The notes: generated by a model not told the origin, from the sequence alone. A DNA stretch of 64,000 nt from Climacium dendroides (GCA_950106755.1 OX467086.1:29592001-29656000); one strand, 5' to 3'. Shown: positions 34,979 through 47,409, counted from the stretch's first letter. Translations and numbers: made by a program.

Positions 34979-37619
34979 TTTGCTTTAACAAGAATATAAG
35001 AATGAATGAGATGAGGCCATTTCATCCTCAGAAATTTCGACAAATATGAAGTCATTCATTTGATGACAAAAGTCTGGGTAGGTATGAATTGGTGAAGCAA
35101 GCAAGTTGGGAAAAAGAATCGAATGTTTTCATTTCTTTCCAAAAAAAAAAGAAAAAGAAAAGAAAAAGAAAAAGAATTGAGCCAATGAGAGTACGGTATC
35201 TATCAAACTGGCCGTATTTCCCTTGTACTGTATTGTGACTAATTCAGCCCTCAAATGCTGCAAGGGACAAAAAGTGTCCCTGTAAATAATTTTCACCCCC
35301 CAAAAATTGTGAAGTAGAAGCAATAAAAAATACATTTAAGATACTCATTTTGGAATCTAAGAATATTGGCTAACTAAAGTAGTGGATGGATGACTTCATA
35401 GTTCACTATAGAAATAATTAAGGCTAGATTCCGCAGAAATTAAGTCATTTAAAAAAAAAAAAGGATTTTATGAATGGTGTGAGGTGATATGTATTCCTAA
35501 GAATTTGACGTGGAAATTCAATTTTGGCACTTGAGTGCCGAATCAAACCTTCACGTATTGCATGGGTGTAATAATCGAAACCGTTTTGGTGACTCCTTGG
35601 TCATGGGGAGCCACGTCCTTTTGGTTAACCCAAGAGGGACGATGCGGGCACTGAATGATCTGTGGATGACTTCAACTAAGACTCTAAGATGAAATAAAAT
35701 AAATTTTCATCCAATATTTTTTTGAGGAAATTGCTTGAGTAGATTTTTAGTGAATATTATTGCAAATTCCCTCATTGTGGTGCTATTGATTTTTCTAAAG
35801 AAGAAGATGCTTACGTTATGGATCACCCTTGTAGTGTATTTTGGCCATTTCTTGCTATTTACTCTAGATGTGAATTTCAACTATAAAAATGATGTTTTAA
35901 AAATTTGAGCCCAACTAATGAAATCAAGCTTATTGAAGTGCAATTTCTACCCCACTTGAGAATTTTGAAAAAATCATGAATTCCAATATTTTATAGCAAT
36001 ATGAATTTTGGGCCTATAATTATGGTTTGTCAATTATCTAAATTTAGATTGACATGGTAATTCTGGTTTTTTCCATGATGGTTTACACTATATTATACAT
36101 TTATGATTAAAAAAATTCATATTTAGTTGCAAAATGCTAGCAAACAAAGTGATGGACAATGAGGCTTGAAATCAATGGTCATAAGCCCACTTTTACATGA
36201 TAAGCCTTGTATGATGTAGAGGCCCACAAGTGGCCAATGGATGAGTATCTAAATCAATGTAGAATTGAGGAATGCACCTATCGGTCCCAAATCAGATAAT
36301 TTTTTATTGGCTACCTTGGTCATAGGTCAATGTTCTCGTAGAATTAACACTGAAAGGATTAGGGAGGTTAAACATAGCTCTTTTTTTTACTAGTTCTTGT
36401 AACAAGCATAATTCCTCATTTGTATGGAATAATTTTGATGATTGCCACCATTGAACAAAAAGAAGACTTATATAGTATTTCTATGAAAAAAGATCAACAA
36501 AATCATACAATTTTTGAGAAAATGCTACCGTTAACGAGATTAATGGAATTTGTTCGCTTGAGTGGTGCTTTGTATATATACTGAAATTAAAATGCTCAAA
36601 AGTGCTTTAAAAACTTTGATTTTTCCACTAATACATACTATAATGATTTTGATATGTGATTTTTTTTCAAATCATTTTGAAGTGTCAAAAAAGATATAGA
36701 TCTAAAGTGCCTACCCAAAGTGCCTTCTTTATTCTCTAAGATTCATCAAAAATTGTTTTAACTGATCATTCAAAGTGCCTTCTTCATTCTCTAAATTTCA
36801 CCAAAAATTGCACAATCAATCATTTATTGATCAAATGCATAGACAAATTCAATGAAAAAAATTGTCTGAAGTCTTTTTGTTATTAAAAAATTATTAGTGA
36901 GGTTCACATTTTGAATTGTTTTACAAATGTAATTACAAAAGCCAATTTGTGGCCTTGTGGTCCTTTAGGGGGTAACTCTAAAGTACTAGGGAAGCCCAAA
37001 AGTGGCCTTTGGATGACATTTAGCACTTTTGGGAGAAGAGAAAAAGCATTTGTCATTCAATTTTGGGAGGGGGACTTGATTCAATACTTTTTTAAGGAAT
37101 TTGTATTGGAACTCCTTTCTTTGTGGTTTTATTTATTTTTCTGTATAGAAGGATGCTTAATCCATGGATCAATATATAGTGTGTTTTGGCAACTTCAAAT
37201 TTGAATCCTTGCTCTTCATGTGAATTTGAGCCATAAAAAAATCTTTTTTGAATTTGAACTCAACTACTATAATGAGGCTAATGAGTTTAGTTTTTTTTAC
37301 TACAACTTGAAAATTTGAAAAATTCCTAAAATTAAATGTTTTTCTGCAATTTGAACTTTGAATGTGTAACCATGGTTCATTTATTTTCTAATTATAGAAA
37401 GACATGGTAAATGATTTTACTCCAAGATATTATGCACTATCATATATCTCCATAGATAAATTTTCAGATTTTCTTAGCTAATTTTGTAGTTGATAAGAAT
37501 TTTCTTTACTTTTTCTTTTAAATAATCACAATTTTTACTAAAAGATCTGAAAATTGTATGACTTACAAATGACACGTAATTTTATTTCTAAGAAGTAAAA
37601 ATATAAAATTTCAATGGAA
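34979..37619. other. AT-rich intergenic DNA with repeat fragments
   Basis: An A/G-rich simple repeat (AAAAAG)n lies at 35135-35176. A slightly GC-richer patch at 35500-35695 holds a 60-codon frame without a known motif. Approximately 35740-36200 resembles family C in reverse (TGAGGCTTGAAATCAATGGT at the right edge). No gene is supported. Confidence 0.4.
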
Positions 37620-37857
37620 CGACTCAAAGCTTCACATTTAAACAAAAATATGATCAATAAGTAAAAAAAATAAAATGAAAATTTGGGTTTTTGTGGTATA
37701 TCTTTTGCTCTTGGGCACCAATTGAAATAAAGTTATATTCCCACAAAGCTAATATCTTATGAGAAAATTTCAAAAAGTTTCACTAAAAATTGAGGTCATA
37801 AGAACCTGTTTGAAATCCATCTTATCTTTGAGGAGACAATAGACCTTTAAGGGTTGA
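37620..37857 (+). mobile_element. Family K fragment (right end only)
   Basis: GGGCACCAATTGAAATAAAGTTATATTCCCACAAAGC and the end GACAATAGACCTTTAAGGGTT match the right arm of family K. The left arm is absent. Confidence 0.65.
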
Positions 37858-38149
37858 TCCTTAAGTGCTTTATCATTCATAAATTGAATTATAAATGGAG
37901 GGTTTACATACAATGTTTAATCCAAGTAGCTTCTCATTCATATGTAATACTTGAATGTTGAAAAAACAATCTTCCTTGATGACCATTTTTATGAAAATGT
38001 AGTAAATGATATTTTGTAGAAAGATACATGCAAAAATTCAAAAAAAGATCAAGGCATTTAACCTTGAAGCACTTTGATGTCCAATTTCTAGATGACTAAT
38101 AGATTGAAACTGAAGTTTCATTCACATTGCTGCTTGGATGAAAGTCATC

Positions 38150-38742
38150 TTAACCCCAAAAGGACCAAGACCTTTTTTTGGGCCAAAAACATTCAAAACT
38201 GCCATTTCTATAGCAAAGACTAAAAATTTTAGAATTTTTTTTTGCACATCTAACCATAGTATCTTACATCCAACTAGTATGAAAATGTGTGGGAAAAATT
38301 TCAGAAATTTTGACTACACATATTGCAAGATATCTGTGTTTAAAGTGAAAAAAACAAGTTTTTATCACATTGTGGGACTAGATTATTTGACTTTGAAACT
38401 TCTTAACTTAAATTTTTTGCACTATAACAAATCCAAATGGAATGAATTAAAGTTTCCCATATAGAAAAAAAATCTATGAGGAAAAAAAATTGTGAAAAAA
38501 AATCAAATTTTTGAATTTGTTGTTGTTGTCCCTCCCCCCCCCCCCCCCCCTTTTCTCCACTGTTTTGAGCATAGCATACCTTTTGTTCCCAGGCATCGAT
38601 AAAAAAAATCTATATTTCCACAAAGCTCATCAATTTTTCTGTCTTAAAAAAATTAAAAAAATCAAGACTAAAAATAAGACCATAGGTACCTACCCCAAAT
38701 CCCACTTGTCCCCTAAAGGGACACATGGTCCTTTAGGGATTA
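38150..38742 (+). mobile_element. Family K TTAA-type element, copy 5 (internally deleted)
   Basis: It has TTAACCCCAAAAGGACCAAG at the left and CATGGTCCTTTAGGGATTAA at the right, the clearest terminal pair of the family. The middle 350 bp or so present in other copies is missing. A 17-bp C run lies at 38534-38550. Short frames across it are not genes. Confidence 0.85.
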
Positions 38743-39933
38743 ATTTGTGGAGACACTTGTGGGTCTTAATTTCTTGTTCCAAAATGATCTTTCTATTGCA
38801 CTTTGTAATGTTGCAAAGTGGTTAGATTTGATTTTTGATTACTATTTGGGACCAACAAAACAACTCCAAGTAGTGTTTTCTCCTCCATCCATGCAATTAT
38901 GAATCAGAAGACAACTGAAATGACTAAAGGTGTCAATTAACTCTATTCATTCTTATTTTTTGCTTGTCTTTGAATATTGCCCGATTGAAGGAGATGAAGC
39001 TTTGGGAAGTGGAACAAAGGGCCACACATGGTCTTGGACATATATTAAATGTTTACAAAAGGACGACCTCACATTCAACAAATAATTGATCAATGGTGCT
39101 CTTTGAAAATGTCCAAAAAATTCTACTTTTCAATATTCCAAAACTACACTTTAAAAAAGCTCCAAAACTCAACATTTATAGAATGCTAGGAGTGCACCAA
39201 CCTCTACTTATAGTAGTGCAAAATTGGTTTTTCAAATGTTATTTTTAGTCTTAATTTGGAACATTTTGTCCAATAGGAAGATCATTTGGACAGAGGTAGT
39301 AATATTTTGCTTGTATTTGAATTTAGAAGGAATTTTGATACTTCCCTTTCAAAAAAAATATTGTTGATAGCAACGGTGAATCTAACTATACAGATGGAAT
39401 CAAAAACTCAAAAACTCAAAATCTACAACTTTAATTTGTGTATGGATTCCAAAATATTCTTCGAAATAGTGCTTTGTGATGATTTTTCTCAAATCGTGAT
39501 TTCTGGAGAAGTCTCTGCACGTTTAGGGGTTAAGGGTTAAATCTGACTTCAGGAATATTATCCCTCTTGAGCTATCAAAACTGCAAGTACACTTGTAAGA
39601 AAATCTCAGAGGTTGACGTTGCAAATTGAAGACATTTTCAGTCCTAACTCGTAAGGTAATGTGCTAAATATACAAAAAAAGATGTAGCCATCTGAAAAGA
39701 GTCATTAGTACTGCCCCTCCAAACGACATGCATTATTTCAGCTTCGTTTGGAATTCTTTGAAGTCCTACCCACACAACATCAACAGAAGTAGCTAACCTC
39801 AGCTGCTTACTTGAGGCAAGTCTCACAGTTTTCATGCTGATAAACACACCAGTGACAAATAAACCTTCTATTACTGCTTAGATTTTCTTGTGTTTCAACA
39901 TTGTCAGCCAATCTATCGTACTTATGGAACCTG
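38743..39933. other. Intergenic DNA and 3' flank of the NOP16-like locus
   Basis: It is AT-rich until about 39550, then less so to 39933. The 67-codon minus-strand frame at 39644-39847 lies directly downstream of the NOP16-like stop and is probably old 3' untranslated or flanking sequence. No independent gene is recognised. Confidence 0.4.
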
Positions 39934-41401
39934 TCATAAAAGTGAAAGCGCAACAGGCAGGTGCTGCATCCAATTCAACTTCATGTCCTTTGACATTGCC
40001 TGTAAAAAATAATCGGTGTCAAAAAACTCCGTTTTTAGAACAAAGAAAAAGAGACATAAGCCAAGCTGAACAAAACAGTAAACAGAACGACTGCCATGAT
40101 CTAGAAACAACGAGATCCACACCAAGCATAGATTGGTTTTAGGGATGACATCTGACCACATAGTTGTCCCAGAGTTTCAATATAAATCGCCTGTTATAAA
40201 CCCTAAGCATTGTTGTAAGCCTCTGAGGCAGTGCCCTTTCCCATCTAAACTCTTTTTGTGGAAAGCAAATTTTATCTGCAAGAATACAAGAGGAAGCGCA
40301 ACTCAATATTGCTTAGTGATATTCAAGGGAAAAGTGGTATGATATTGCAATTCTTTATAGCTCTGGAAATAGAAAGCGAACATTCTCTGATTCAGTACAG
40401 GAATTGGCTTGAGCTCAATCACAGAAACACACTCAGTGCAAGCTTCCATTACGACAATCACTAACTTGGTTAAGGCCCTGCCCGCCCCAACCAGGTAGCG
40501 TCATTTAGCGAACTCAGGCATTGAGGTCCATTAGCTAGTTGAAAATTAACATACCTATTTGCGTGCCCGCACTTGCAGGTAACTAAAGAGGAGTTAGGCT
40601 TTTTGAGTTGGCTAACTGTTGCTGGCGAGATGCTGGGTACCCGACCGCGCTTAGGAATAAATCACATTAGGATTTGCCATGATTCCTATCGATTTGTAAT
40701 TGCTAATTAACGATGCCTATCCATCCCACTCCAACCTGTGACACAGCCAATAACGATGCATTTCAGACAAGAAGAGGGAATAGATGGACACCAAAACCAT
40801 TAGGGTAGAAATAAAGCTGAAATACAGGGTAACGCATGACCTTCAAAACCATCAGAGTCTTTGAGATTCAACTCTACACATTCAAAAAGCATGCCATCAG
40901 AACCAGTTTAACAGTTCTACTATGAACTCTGAAAACTGTTAAGAGTATTATAAACAGAGATTAGGGCTGTTCGAATTCTTTCGTGAAGTCCAAGATCACT
41001 ATCATCAAAAGCCAGACTTCCAGGCTCCCAAAATTATCAGAGCTATTGAGATGAAACTCTGTGCTTTCTAAAAGCATGCAAGCACAACCACCTAAACAAT
41101 TCTACTCTGAACTCATTAATATTCTCAAAGCAATGCCAACAATGCCACCCGAACAATTCTCTGAAAATTCTCAAGTATTACAAAAACTGTTATCCAACTA
41201 GCAGGCGAAAAATTGCGCACCAATCACATGACCAAATTGAACGAAAAAAGAACTAAATTTACCAGAACAAGAGATTCATTATTCCGTGATCGTTCCTGGC
41301 AAAATCAGGGTCTCCGGAAAGATCGACGTGGTGCTCTTGCGCTTCGGCAAACCTACGCGCACAGTCGGGTAGCTCTTCCTGAATCTTCGAGATCTACCCA
41401 T
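39934..41401 (-). pseudogene. NOP16: NOP16-like ribosome biogenesis gene, decayed, introns retained
   Basis: NOP16 is a nucleolar protein of 60S subunit assembly. Exon 1 (41401 to about 41263) starts MGRSRRFRKSYPTVRVGLPK, the basic N-terminus typical of plant NOP16, and meets a donor (TTCTG|GTAAAT). Exon 2 (about 40735-40555, after GTCACAG, before GTATGT) reads LEWDG-stop-ASLISNYKSIGIMANPN, matching the EWD...NYKSFG...NPN core. A possible exon 3 lies near 40460-40399. Exon 4 (40275-40157, after TTCTTGCAG) reads ALPQRLTTMLRVYNRRFIL and ends WDNYV. Exon 5 (39999-39934, after TTTTTTACAG) reads AMSKDMKLNWMQHLPVALSL and stops. Exon 1 hits a stop before the donor unless frameshifted, and exon 2 has TAG and TAA stops. 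Retained introns rule out a processed copy. Alternative splice sites might rescue part of it. Confidence 0.75.
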
Positions 41402-41476
41402 CGCAGCTGCACTGGCACGAATGGAGCCTGCTGCTCGCTGTGCACCGCTTCCGATTCGTCTCTCACAATAAACAAT

Positions 41477-41498
41477 TTTAGGGTTTCGACTAGGGTTT
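41477..41498 (-). promoter_or_regulatory. Two telo-box motifs upstream of the NOP16-like start
   Basis: The plus strand has TTTTAGGGTTT at 41477-41487 and TAGGGTTT at 41491-41498, i.e. AAACCCTA twice on the gene strand, about 80-95 bases upstream of the ATG. In plants, telo-boxes are enriched at promoters of ribosomal protein and ribosome biogenesis genes, so they fit the NOP16 assignment. Confidence 0.75.
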
Positions 41499-41521
41499 CT
41501 AACAAGGAACTAAATGTCATT

Positions 41522-42087
41522 GATGGAATTACTTAAAAATTAGGGCAATGTTGTGAGTTCTTTTTAAAATTTATTTATTCCAATGAAATTTGGGTGACAC
41601 ATTTTCTATGTAGGATCCAATTCTTAGTTGTACAACTTAAAATTAGAGAAGAGTATTTGGAGAAAAGAATTTATTTTAAAATTTAATTATTAATTTAAAC
41701 TTTATTTGATCTATTGATAATCATTAGATGAACATAGAGAACAATGGAGCCCTTATTTTTAAGAGATGAAATCACATGTTATAATATTTTCAGCATGTTT
41801 TCATCAATAATTGCAATTATTATGAATTCTTAAAACATTAAGGGATTAAAACTCATATCATTTATAAAATACATTTAATCCTTAAGCACTTTGACATCCA
41901 TATTTTAGACAATGAACGAAGAACTTACAAATACTGTTTAGTCCAACTAACTTCTCATTCATGCAATGTAATACTTGAGTGTTGAAAAGACAACCTTCTT
42001 TAATGACTAATTTCATGAAATTGCAATAAATAATACTGACCTCCCTCCGTCCCAAAATGACCTTTCCATTGGACAAAATGTTCTAGA
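41522..42087. other. AT-rich intergenic DNA, no gene seen
   Basis: The segment 41878-42050 (TTAATCCTTAAGCACTTTGACATCC) resembles 37840-38150 (CTTAACCTTGAAGCACTTTGATGTCC), probably another TTAA-ended repeat family. No coding frame was found. Confidence 0.4.
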
Positions 42088-42784
42088 TTAATTCCTAAAG
42101 GATTTTGCCTATGTTTTCACCAAAAATGCTCCAAAATTGCCATCTCTATACAAGTACCAAATTTTTGAAAAAAAAACATTTTTGACATATCTAACCATAG
42201 GGTCTTATATTACTTTGGTTTGAGAAGATGTAGAAAAAATTTCAGAAATTTTCACCTTGTAGATTGTAAAATATTAGCTTTGAAGTAACAAAAATCCTTT
42301 TTTTGTCCCTGCGAAAAACCGGGCAGTTGCACTTCACAAGATCAAATCATTATGAAAAAATGTTCCAAATAGTGGTTACTCTTTGGATTCATTCTCGAGG
42401 CAAGTTGGCTACATGCTTCAAAAATTTCAAATCATTTGGAATTGTACAACAAATAGGAAAAAAATAGAAAGTAAAAGGAAGTAGAGAATGATTCAAAATA
42501 CTAAATTGTTAACAATTTATCTATGGAATTGAAAAATGCCAATTCCAATGGTTGTAATGTTGTAATAAACAATCTATGCCTAATGATTCCATAACTACCC
42601 GCAAACTATCCACAACTAAAACTCTTCATAACTTTCATCTCATTAATCAAAATGGAATATTCAAAGTTTTTCATGTATAAATAAATTTAGAGAACCAATT
42701 TCAATAAAAAAAAATTCCATTACTAGTAAGTTGTCCAAAATTGCTATGTTGCCCAAAAACGTTGTTCGGTCCTTTAGGGGTTAA
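42088..42784 (-). mobile_element. Family L TTAA-type element, copy 4
   Basis: It begins TTAATTCCTAAAGGATTTTGCC and ends GTTCGGTCCTTTAGGGGTTAA. The interior is family L in reverse (CTCTTTGGATTCATTCTCGAGG, AATCATTTGGAATTGTACAAC, CATTAATCAAAATGGAATAT). It is shorter than copy 1. Confidence 0.85.
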
Positions 42785-43595
42785 GGCTAAAAATAATAAC
42801 ATTTTAGAAAACAACTTGTTGCTATAGTAGAGTTTGGTGCACTCCTAACATCCTAAAAACTTTGAGTTTCAAAGCCCTTTTCAAAGTGTAGTTTTGGAAT
42901 ATTAATAAGTAGATTTTGGGGGACATTTTCAAGGAGTGTCAATGGTCAATTAATTGTTGAGTATGAGGTCATCATTTTGTAGGCATTTAGTATATGCCCA
43001 AGACCATATGTGGCCTTTTGTTCCGCCTTCTGGAGATTCACCCCCTTCAATTGGGCAATATTCAAAGAGATGCAAAAAATAAGAATGAACAATGTTGATT
43101 CACCCTTTTAGTCATTTCATTTGTCTTTTGATTGATGATTGTATGGAGGGAGGGAGAGAAAACTACTAGTTGGAGTTGTTTGGTTAGTCCCAAATAGTGA
43201 TCAAATACTAAATTTGACCAATTTACGACATCACAAAGTATACACATAGAAATAAGCAAAATGTGTCAAAATTTGAAAAAGGGTTAAAAAATCTTCAACT
43301 TGCAATACAATATATCTCCATATTATATTTTTGGACTTTCTAGAAAGTCCATTACGTATAAACTACCATTTGCTTTTAGCAAGATACAATTGAAATTAGG
43401 ACAATTACATAATTCTAGGCAAATCACAATCAATAAAGGTATGTTCCCACTTGGTGTTTAGGAGGCATTGTTTGAGTTGTAGAGGACTGAGGCAAAGAAC
43501 ATTTCCACTAGTGGAACTTAGTTAATGCCAAACCTAATTGGTAGTTGACTATAAGAGCATTGTTATGGCTACATAATAGACAGTTGCTGGAGGCC
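42785..43595. other. AT-rich DNA with half of a GGTATG-type MITE
   Basis: GGTATGTTCCCACTTGGTGTTT at 43439 matches the left end of the MITE at 55446-55569, but no inverted partner is found within a similar distance. The rest has no gene. Confidence 0.4.
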
Positions 43596-44491
43596 CACTA
43601 TAGCGCAAGTACACTAAAATTGGTAAATAGTGTTGGCTACACTAATTGTCAACAATAACACTAATTGTAATTTGCAAGGTTAGTGTTAGAACATTATTTA
43701 TCCATTCTAACACTATTTTAGTTCTATAGTAAAATTTGGTCATTTCAACATTTCTATGAGAGTGCATTTAGTGTTAGATTGGAACAAAATATAGAAATTG
43801 GAATGGTAATATAATAAATTAAGGCTATGATCCAATTCACTACAACACTAATTATCACCCAACAATATTTACCAATTTTAGTGTAGTCCCAGGGGATGCA
43901 CTACAAAGGAAGTTCATGGATGAGGAGCGACCAAATTTTGGACCCCCTATATTATATCCTAAAATTTTATTTTATTTCTAAAAAAAACTGTATGAATTGA
44001 TTTTCCTACTTTGAAAGTTTATGTTCTGAATTATTGGTATTTTTTATGTTAATAATAATTAGTTACAAATTTTAGAAGAAAAAAGATACATTGTAAAGCT
44101 AAAAATAACTTTCACACCCCTATATTATATAAGAAAAAAAAAATTGAAAAATGAAAAAAAAATTCTATAAAATAGCTTTCTACTAAAAGTTTATTTTGGC
44201 TAAATATTGATACAATAGTCATCTTCATGTGATCTCTGTAAATATTTTAGTTGAAAAACATACCATTTTAGTTTATTTTTCAATCCTTTCTAGATAATGT
44301 ATCAATTGAAATTTTTGGCAATAGAAACCTATAGACATTGTTAAACAGAGCTCAAAATTGTAGGTTGAAATTATAGTTTATTAGAAAGTAATTAGGAAAA
44401 ATAGAAATGGGTAGTTAGGGTTTGGTCGCTCCTCACCTATGAACTTCCTTTGTAGTGCACCCCCAATGAGTGTAGTGCTTTAGTTATAGTG
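43596..44491. mobile_element. CACTA-type MITE interrupted by a later insertion
   Basis: The left arm CACTATAGCGCAAGTACACT continues with AAAATTGGTAAATAGTGTTGG. The right arm, after removing the insertion at 43888-44468 and one copy of its target repeat, reads CCAACAATATTTACCAATTT followed by TAGTGTAGTGCTTTAGTTAT and AGTG. The arms are good inverted repeats. The uninterrupted element would be about 307 bp. No 3-bp target duplication is visible at the outer edges. Confidence 0.75.
43888..44468. mobile_element. hAT-like non-autonomous element with 8-bp TSD
   Basis: AGTGTAGT at 43880-43887 is repeated exactly at 44469-44476. The ends are CCCAGGGGATGCACTACAAA and, inverted, CATTGGGGGTGCACTACAAA, and the inverted repeat continues through GGAAGTTCATGGATGAGGAG and CGACCAAA. 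The 8-bp duplication and CAGGGG-like end suggest the hAT superfamily (inference). A truncated relative lies at 58834-59341. It is non-coding. Confidence 0.85.
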
Positions 44492-45402
44492 TATAATCTT
44501 AAGGAAAAGAAGATTTTAGACTTATTTTGTGACTCTTAATTATTATAGGGGGTGGATATGACATTAAGCAAAGAGTACTAATCTTATTGCTAGATGACAA
44601 ATGTAATTGCTATATAGTGCCCAAGGCAAGAATGGAGCCTACCTTCGTCTTTAGCATTATTTTAGAATGATAGGTTCTAGTAAGTAGTGTCCAATTTACT
44701 CTTTTGAGCTTTGGTCAAGTGAGATGCATTGTTCCAGGTTTCTTTGCACTCATGACAAGTGTGTAGATATCATGTTAATGGTTGCATTGTTTTCCAATTT
44801 GGTTTTGTATTATTGAGGAACATATAATCCTTTAAACTTTGACATAGAAAATTTAACTTTTTGACATAGAAGATTTAACTATTAACCTAAGCATACAACT
44901 TGACTATAGTGACTATGGATTTGTCTCCATAGACATATTGTAAGCAGAACAAGATGAAGCACCGTCATGAAGAGGAGTAGTTTTGTGGCCCTTTGCGACC
45001 TACAACTCTTTTTGCCGAAGGTAAGTGCCAAAATCCTTTCACTTGTTCAACTTCTTTGCTTAGGAATATTAATAGATACTCTTGAAGACATGAAGGATAC
45101 CTGCACAATATAGAATACCCCTCTGATGCCTAAATTAGAATTTAGACAACACTATAGCATATAGACATATCATAGAATTCATGTGCATTCCACTTCTCAC
45201 TTATCAATTTAAGGTGTTATAGTCTCGATTGTGTAGTCACTAATCAAGATGTTGGAGGCCGCATGGTTGCCATTGTCGATTGATACAACAATTTTCAAAT
45301 TCAATTCCCACTATTAGTTTTTTTACTCGATGCCACCTTGACTAATGTTCATAACAAAGTGTCCTTCATTAAATGAATTCCACAAATTTGCACTGACTAT
45401 AC
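44492..45402. other. AT-rich intergenic DNA, no gene seen
   Basis: No coding frame or clear repeat boundary. TAC at 45400-45402 is the left target-site copy of the next element. Confidence 0.45.
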
Positions 45403-47409
45403 TACTATAAGAAATCCTTGTTTTTTTAGATGTTAGCAACAAACACATATGTTTTTCTAAACAAAACTATAAAGATGGGATTACAACCATAAAAGGCACA
45501 ATTGAGTTGAATTTTCCAAAAAACGTTGAGATGTCATAGGCAAAAGGAATTGATGTCCTGTGCAACGGTGATGTTTTAGGAGACATCGAAAAAAACATAG
45601 TCACATTCTATATAATATTCAAGAAAATATAGAACTACCATATTGGTAAAGGGTTTAACTTTAACTTTACGTAAGTTAATAAAAGTTATTATAGGTTGAG
45701 GTAAGATTCTAACCAAATGTGAAAACATAAAGGAAGGGCAACCACATGGCATTCAACAAGAAAGAAGTGGCATGCCATGTCAGCACACTTTGATGCCATC
45801 TAAGAATTTAAATAGTATTTTTTTAAACATCAACTAAGACGTCAACTGAGACATTCAAATATTTTTTGCAACATCAATTGAGACATCAATTGAAATGTTC
45901 AGATCTTTTTATGCAAAGTTTTTGTGTTGAGAGTGGTTTACCTCGGGAAATCATGGAAATTTTGGCTGCAATTGGAGAAAGTTATTTGAAAACTTTCTTA
46001 AATCTACAAGTCTTTTTGTCTTCAAATCTTCAAATCTTCTAATTGTTTCATGTTGGTGGCTCTAAAGGGTCATGGTTTAGGTAGGTGATAAGAAATCACG
46101 AACCTCAGACATGTGAAATGGGACGGCCAGACCACGAACTGAAACCGTCCAAAAGATTGGTTCTTAAACTTCAAACTCGCGGTGACCAACAAACGTGCCT
46201 CACCGATGAGAACAACAAATAAGTACGACCATGTGGGTGATCAATCCCACTTTGTCGTGTTCACAACACAAAAAGAGGCTAAGCAATGGTTTCACCCATA
46301 CCACCCACAACAACAAAGTTTTATAAGGAAAGACAAGCCACAAACCATTGTTGTTTTATATGAGGATGCTTTGGCAGTCGAGAAGGTCCAGCTTCATCTC
46401 ATGAATGTTCAAATGGCAATGCAAGATCCCGTAGCAAAAGCGGCTCATCTAACAATTGCAACAATGAAAGCTCAAATTTAGCTTCCAATTGAGGCTCTTC
46501 ATCTTGAGACTCAAAAAAACCCCTCCAGTTCGACATTCTAAATCCAAAGTGAAAAAAACAAACAATAATATTTCAACTCGATGCAGCTCTCATGTGGATC
46601 TTCTTTCTTATATAGATGACTTACACTACCACGAGAAAACGTCACCTTGAAACTACACGTATAACATATAATACATATTTTTATAGTATGTACGTATGTA
46701 CATCACAATAACGTCAACTTTGACAATTTTATAAAATTCAAAAATTTCACATATCCCATATAGTTTGTCTTCCCTCCTACCACCCCACTTGTATAAATAG
46801 TTTGTATTGTCATGTCAATATACACACAATAAGTGGCTTTTCAAGTCATGCAATATAAATATCAAATATGGTGTATTGTGTATGCTATATTACGTATGAT
46901 GTACATTATATGGCATATTGTGTACAATATACTATGTGTAGTATATGTCAAAGTTGATGTTGTAAAAGGTCTAAACATCAAAGCTAATGTTTCAATGAAC
47001 ATCTCAAAAATGTCTAGATGTCTAAGTTGATGTTACTAAAAATAGTATTATAATTCTTCTTGACATCTAGATTGACTTTGTTCAAAACAATATTAATCTT
47101 CTCAGATAGTCACGTCAAATGTGACATCAATTACCACATCATCTCCTAGTTGGGTAGAAAAAAATTCCATGTGGCGCTTACATGGAGGTGACGTGGCTAT
47201 TATGTGGCACACTTTTGGCTCCTTCTTTGACCATGTCTATGTAGATGTTGCACTATAAATGTGGTATGTTTTCTCAGATTTTACCATGTTTTTGTCACAT
47301 CACTCTTGACAGATTTTTCTAGACATCAACAAAGTCATACTTGTAGTTAGAAAAAACATATTTGCATGTTTTTCAACTTGTACCCCCAAAAGAAGGTTTT
47401 TTTATAGTA
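45403..47409. mobile_element. 2.0-kb CACTA-like element with TAC target duplication
   Basis: The left end TACTATAAGAAATCCTTG and the right end inverted, TACTATAAAAAAACCTTC, are flanked by TAC on both sides (45400-45402 and 47410-47412). Further in, ATATGTTTTTCTAA at the left is mirrored by ATATGTTTTTTCTAA at the right. Subterminal regions are dense in GACATC/GATGTC-type motifs (45825-45905; 46965-47115), the arrangement CACTA elements use for transposase binding. The only longer frame is 46182-46481 (99 codons; MTNKRASPMRTTNKYDHVGD...), which has no recognised domain. This is most likely a non-autonomous derivative. Confidence 0.65.
46182..46481 (+). CDS. Unrecognised 99-codon frame inside the CACTA-like element
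   Basis: Codon use is less AT-biased than in random frames nearby, and the sequence is compositionally protein-like. Its N-terminal third contains HVGDQSHFVVFTTQKEAKQW. The C-terminal third (EDALAVEKVQLHLMNVQMAM...) could form an amphipathic helix. There is no initiation context or splice evidence that I can defend. It may be a captured exon, or a remnant of an element-encoded protein such as the DNA-binding product of CACTA elements. It could equally be chance. No function is assigned. Confidence 0.2.
   Translation: MTNKRASPMRTTNKYDHVGDQSHFVVFTTQKEAKQWFHPYHPQQQSFIRKDKPQTIVVLYEDALAVEKVQLHLMNVQMAMQDPVAKAAHLTIATMKAQI

Noticed and set aside
39644..39847. 67-codon minus-strand frame after the NOP16-like stop
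   Set aside because: Protein-like in part, but no NOP16 C-terminal similarity and no splice site linking it; treated as 3' flank.
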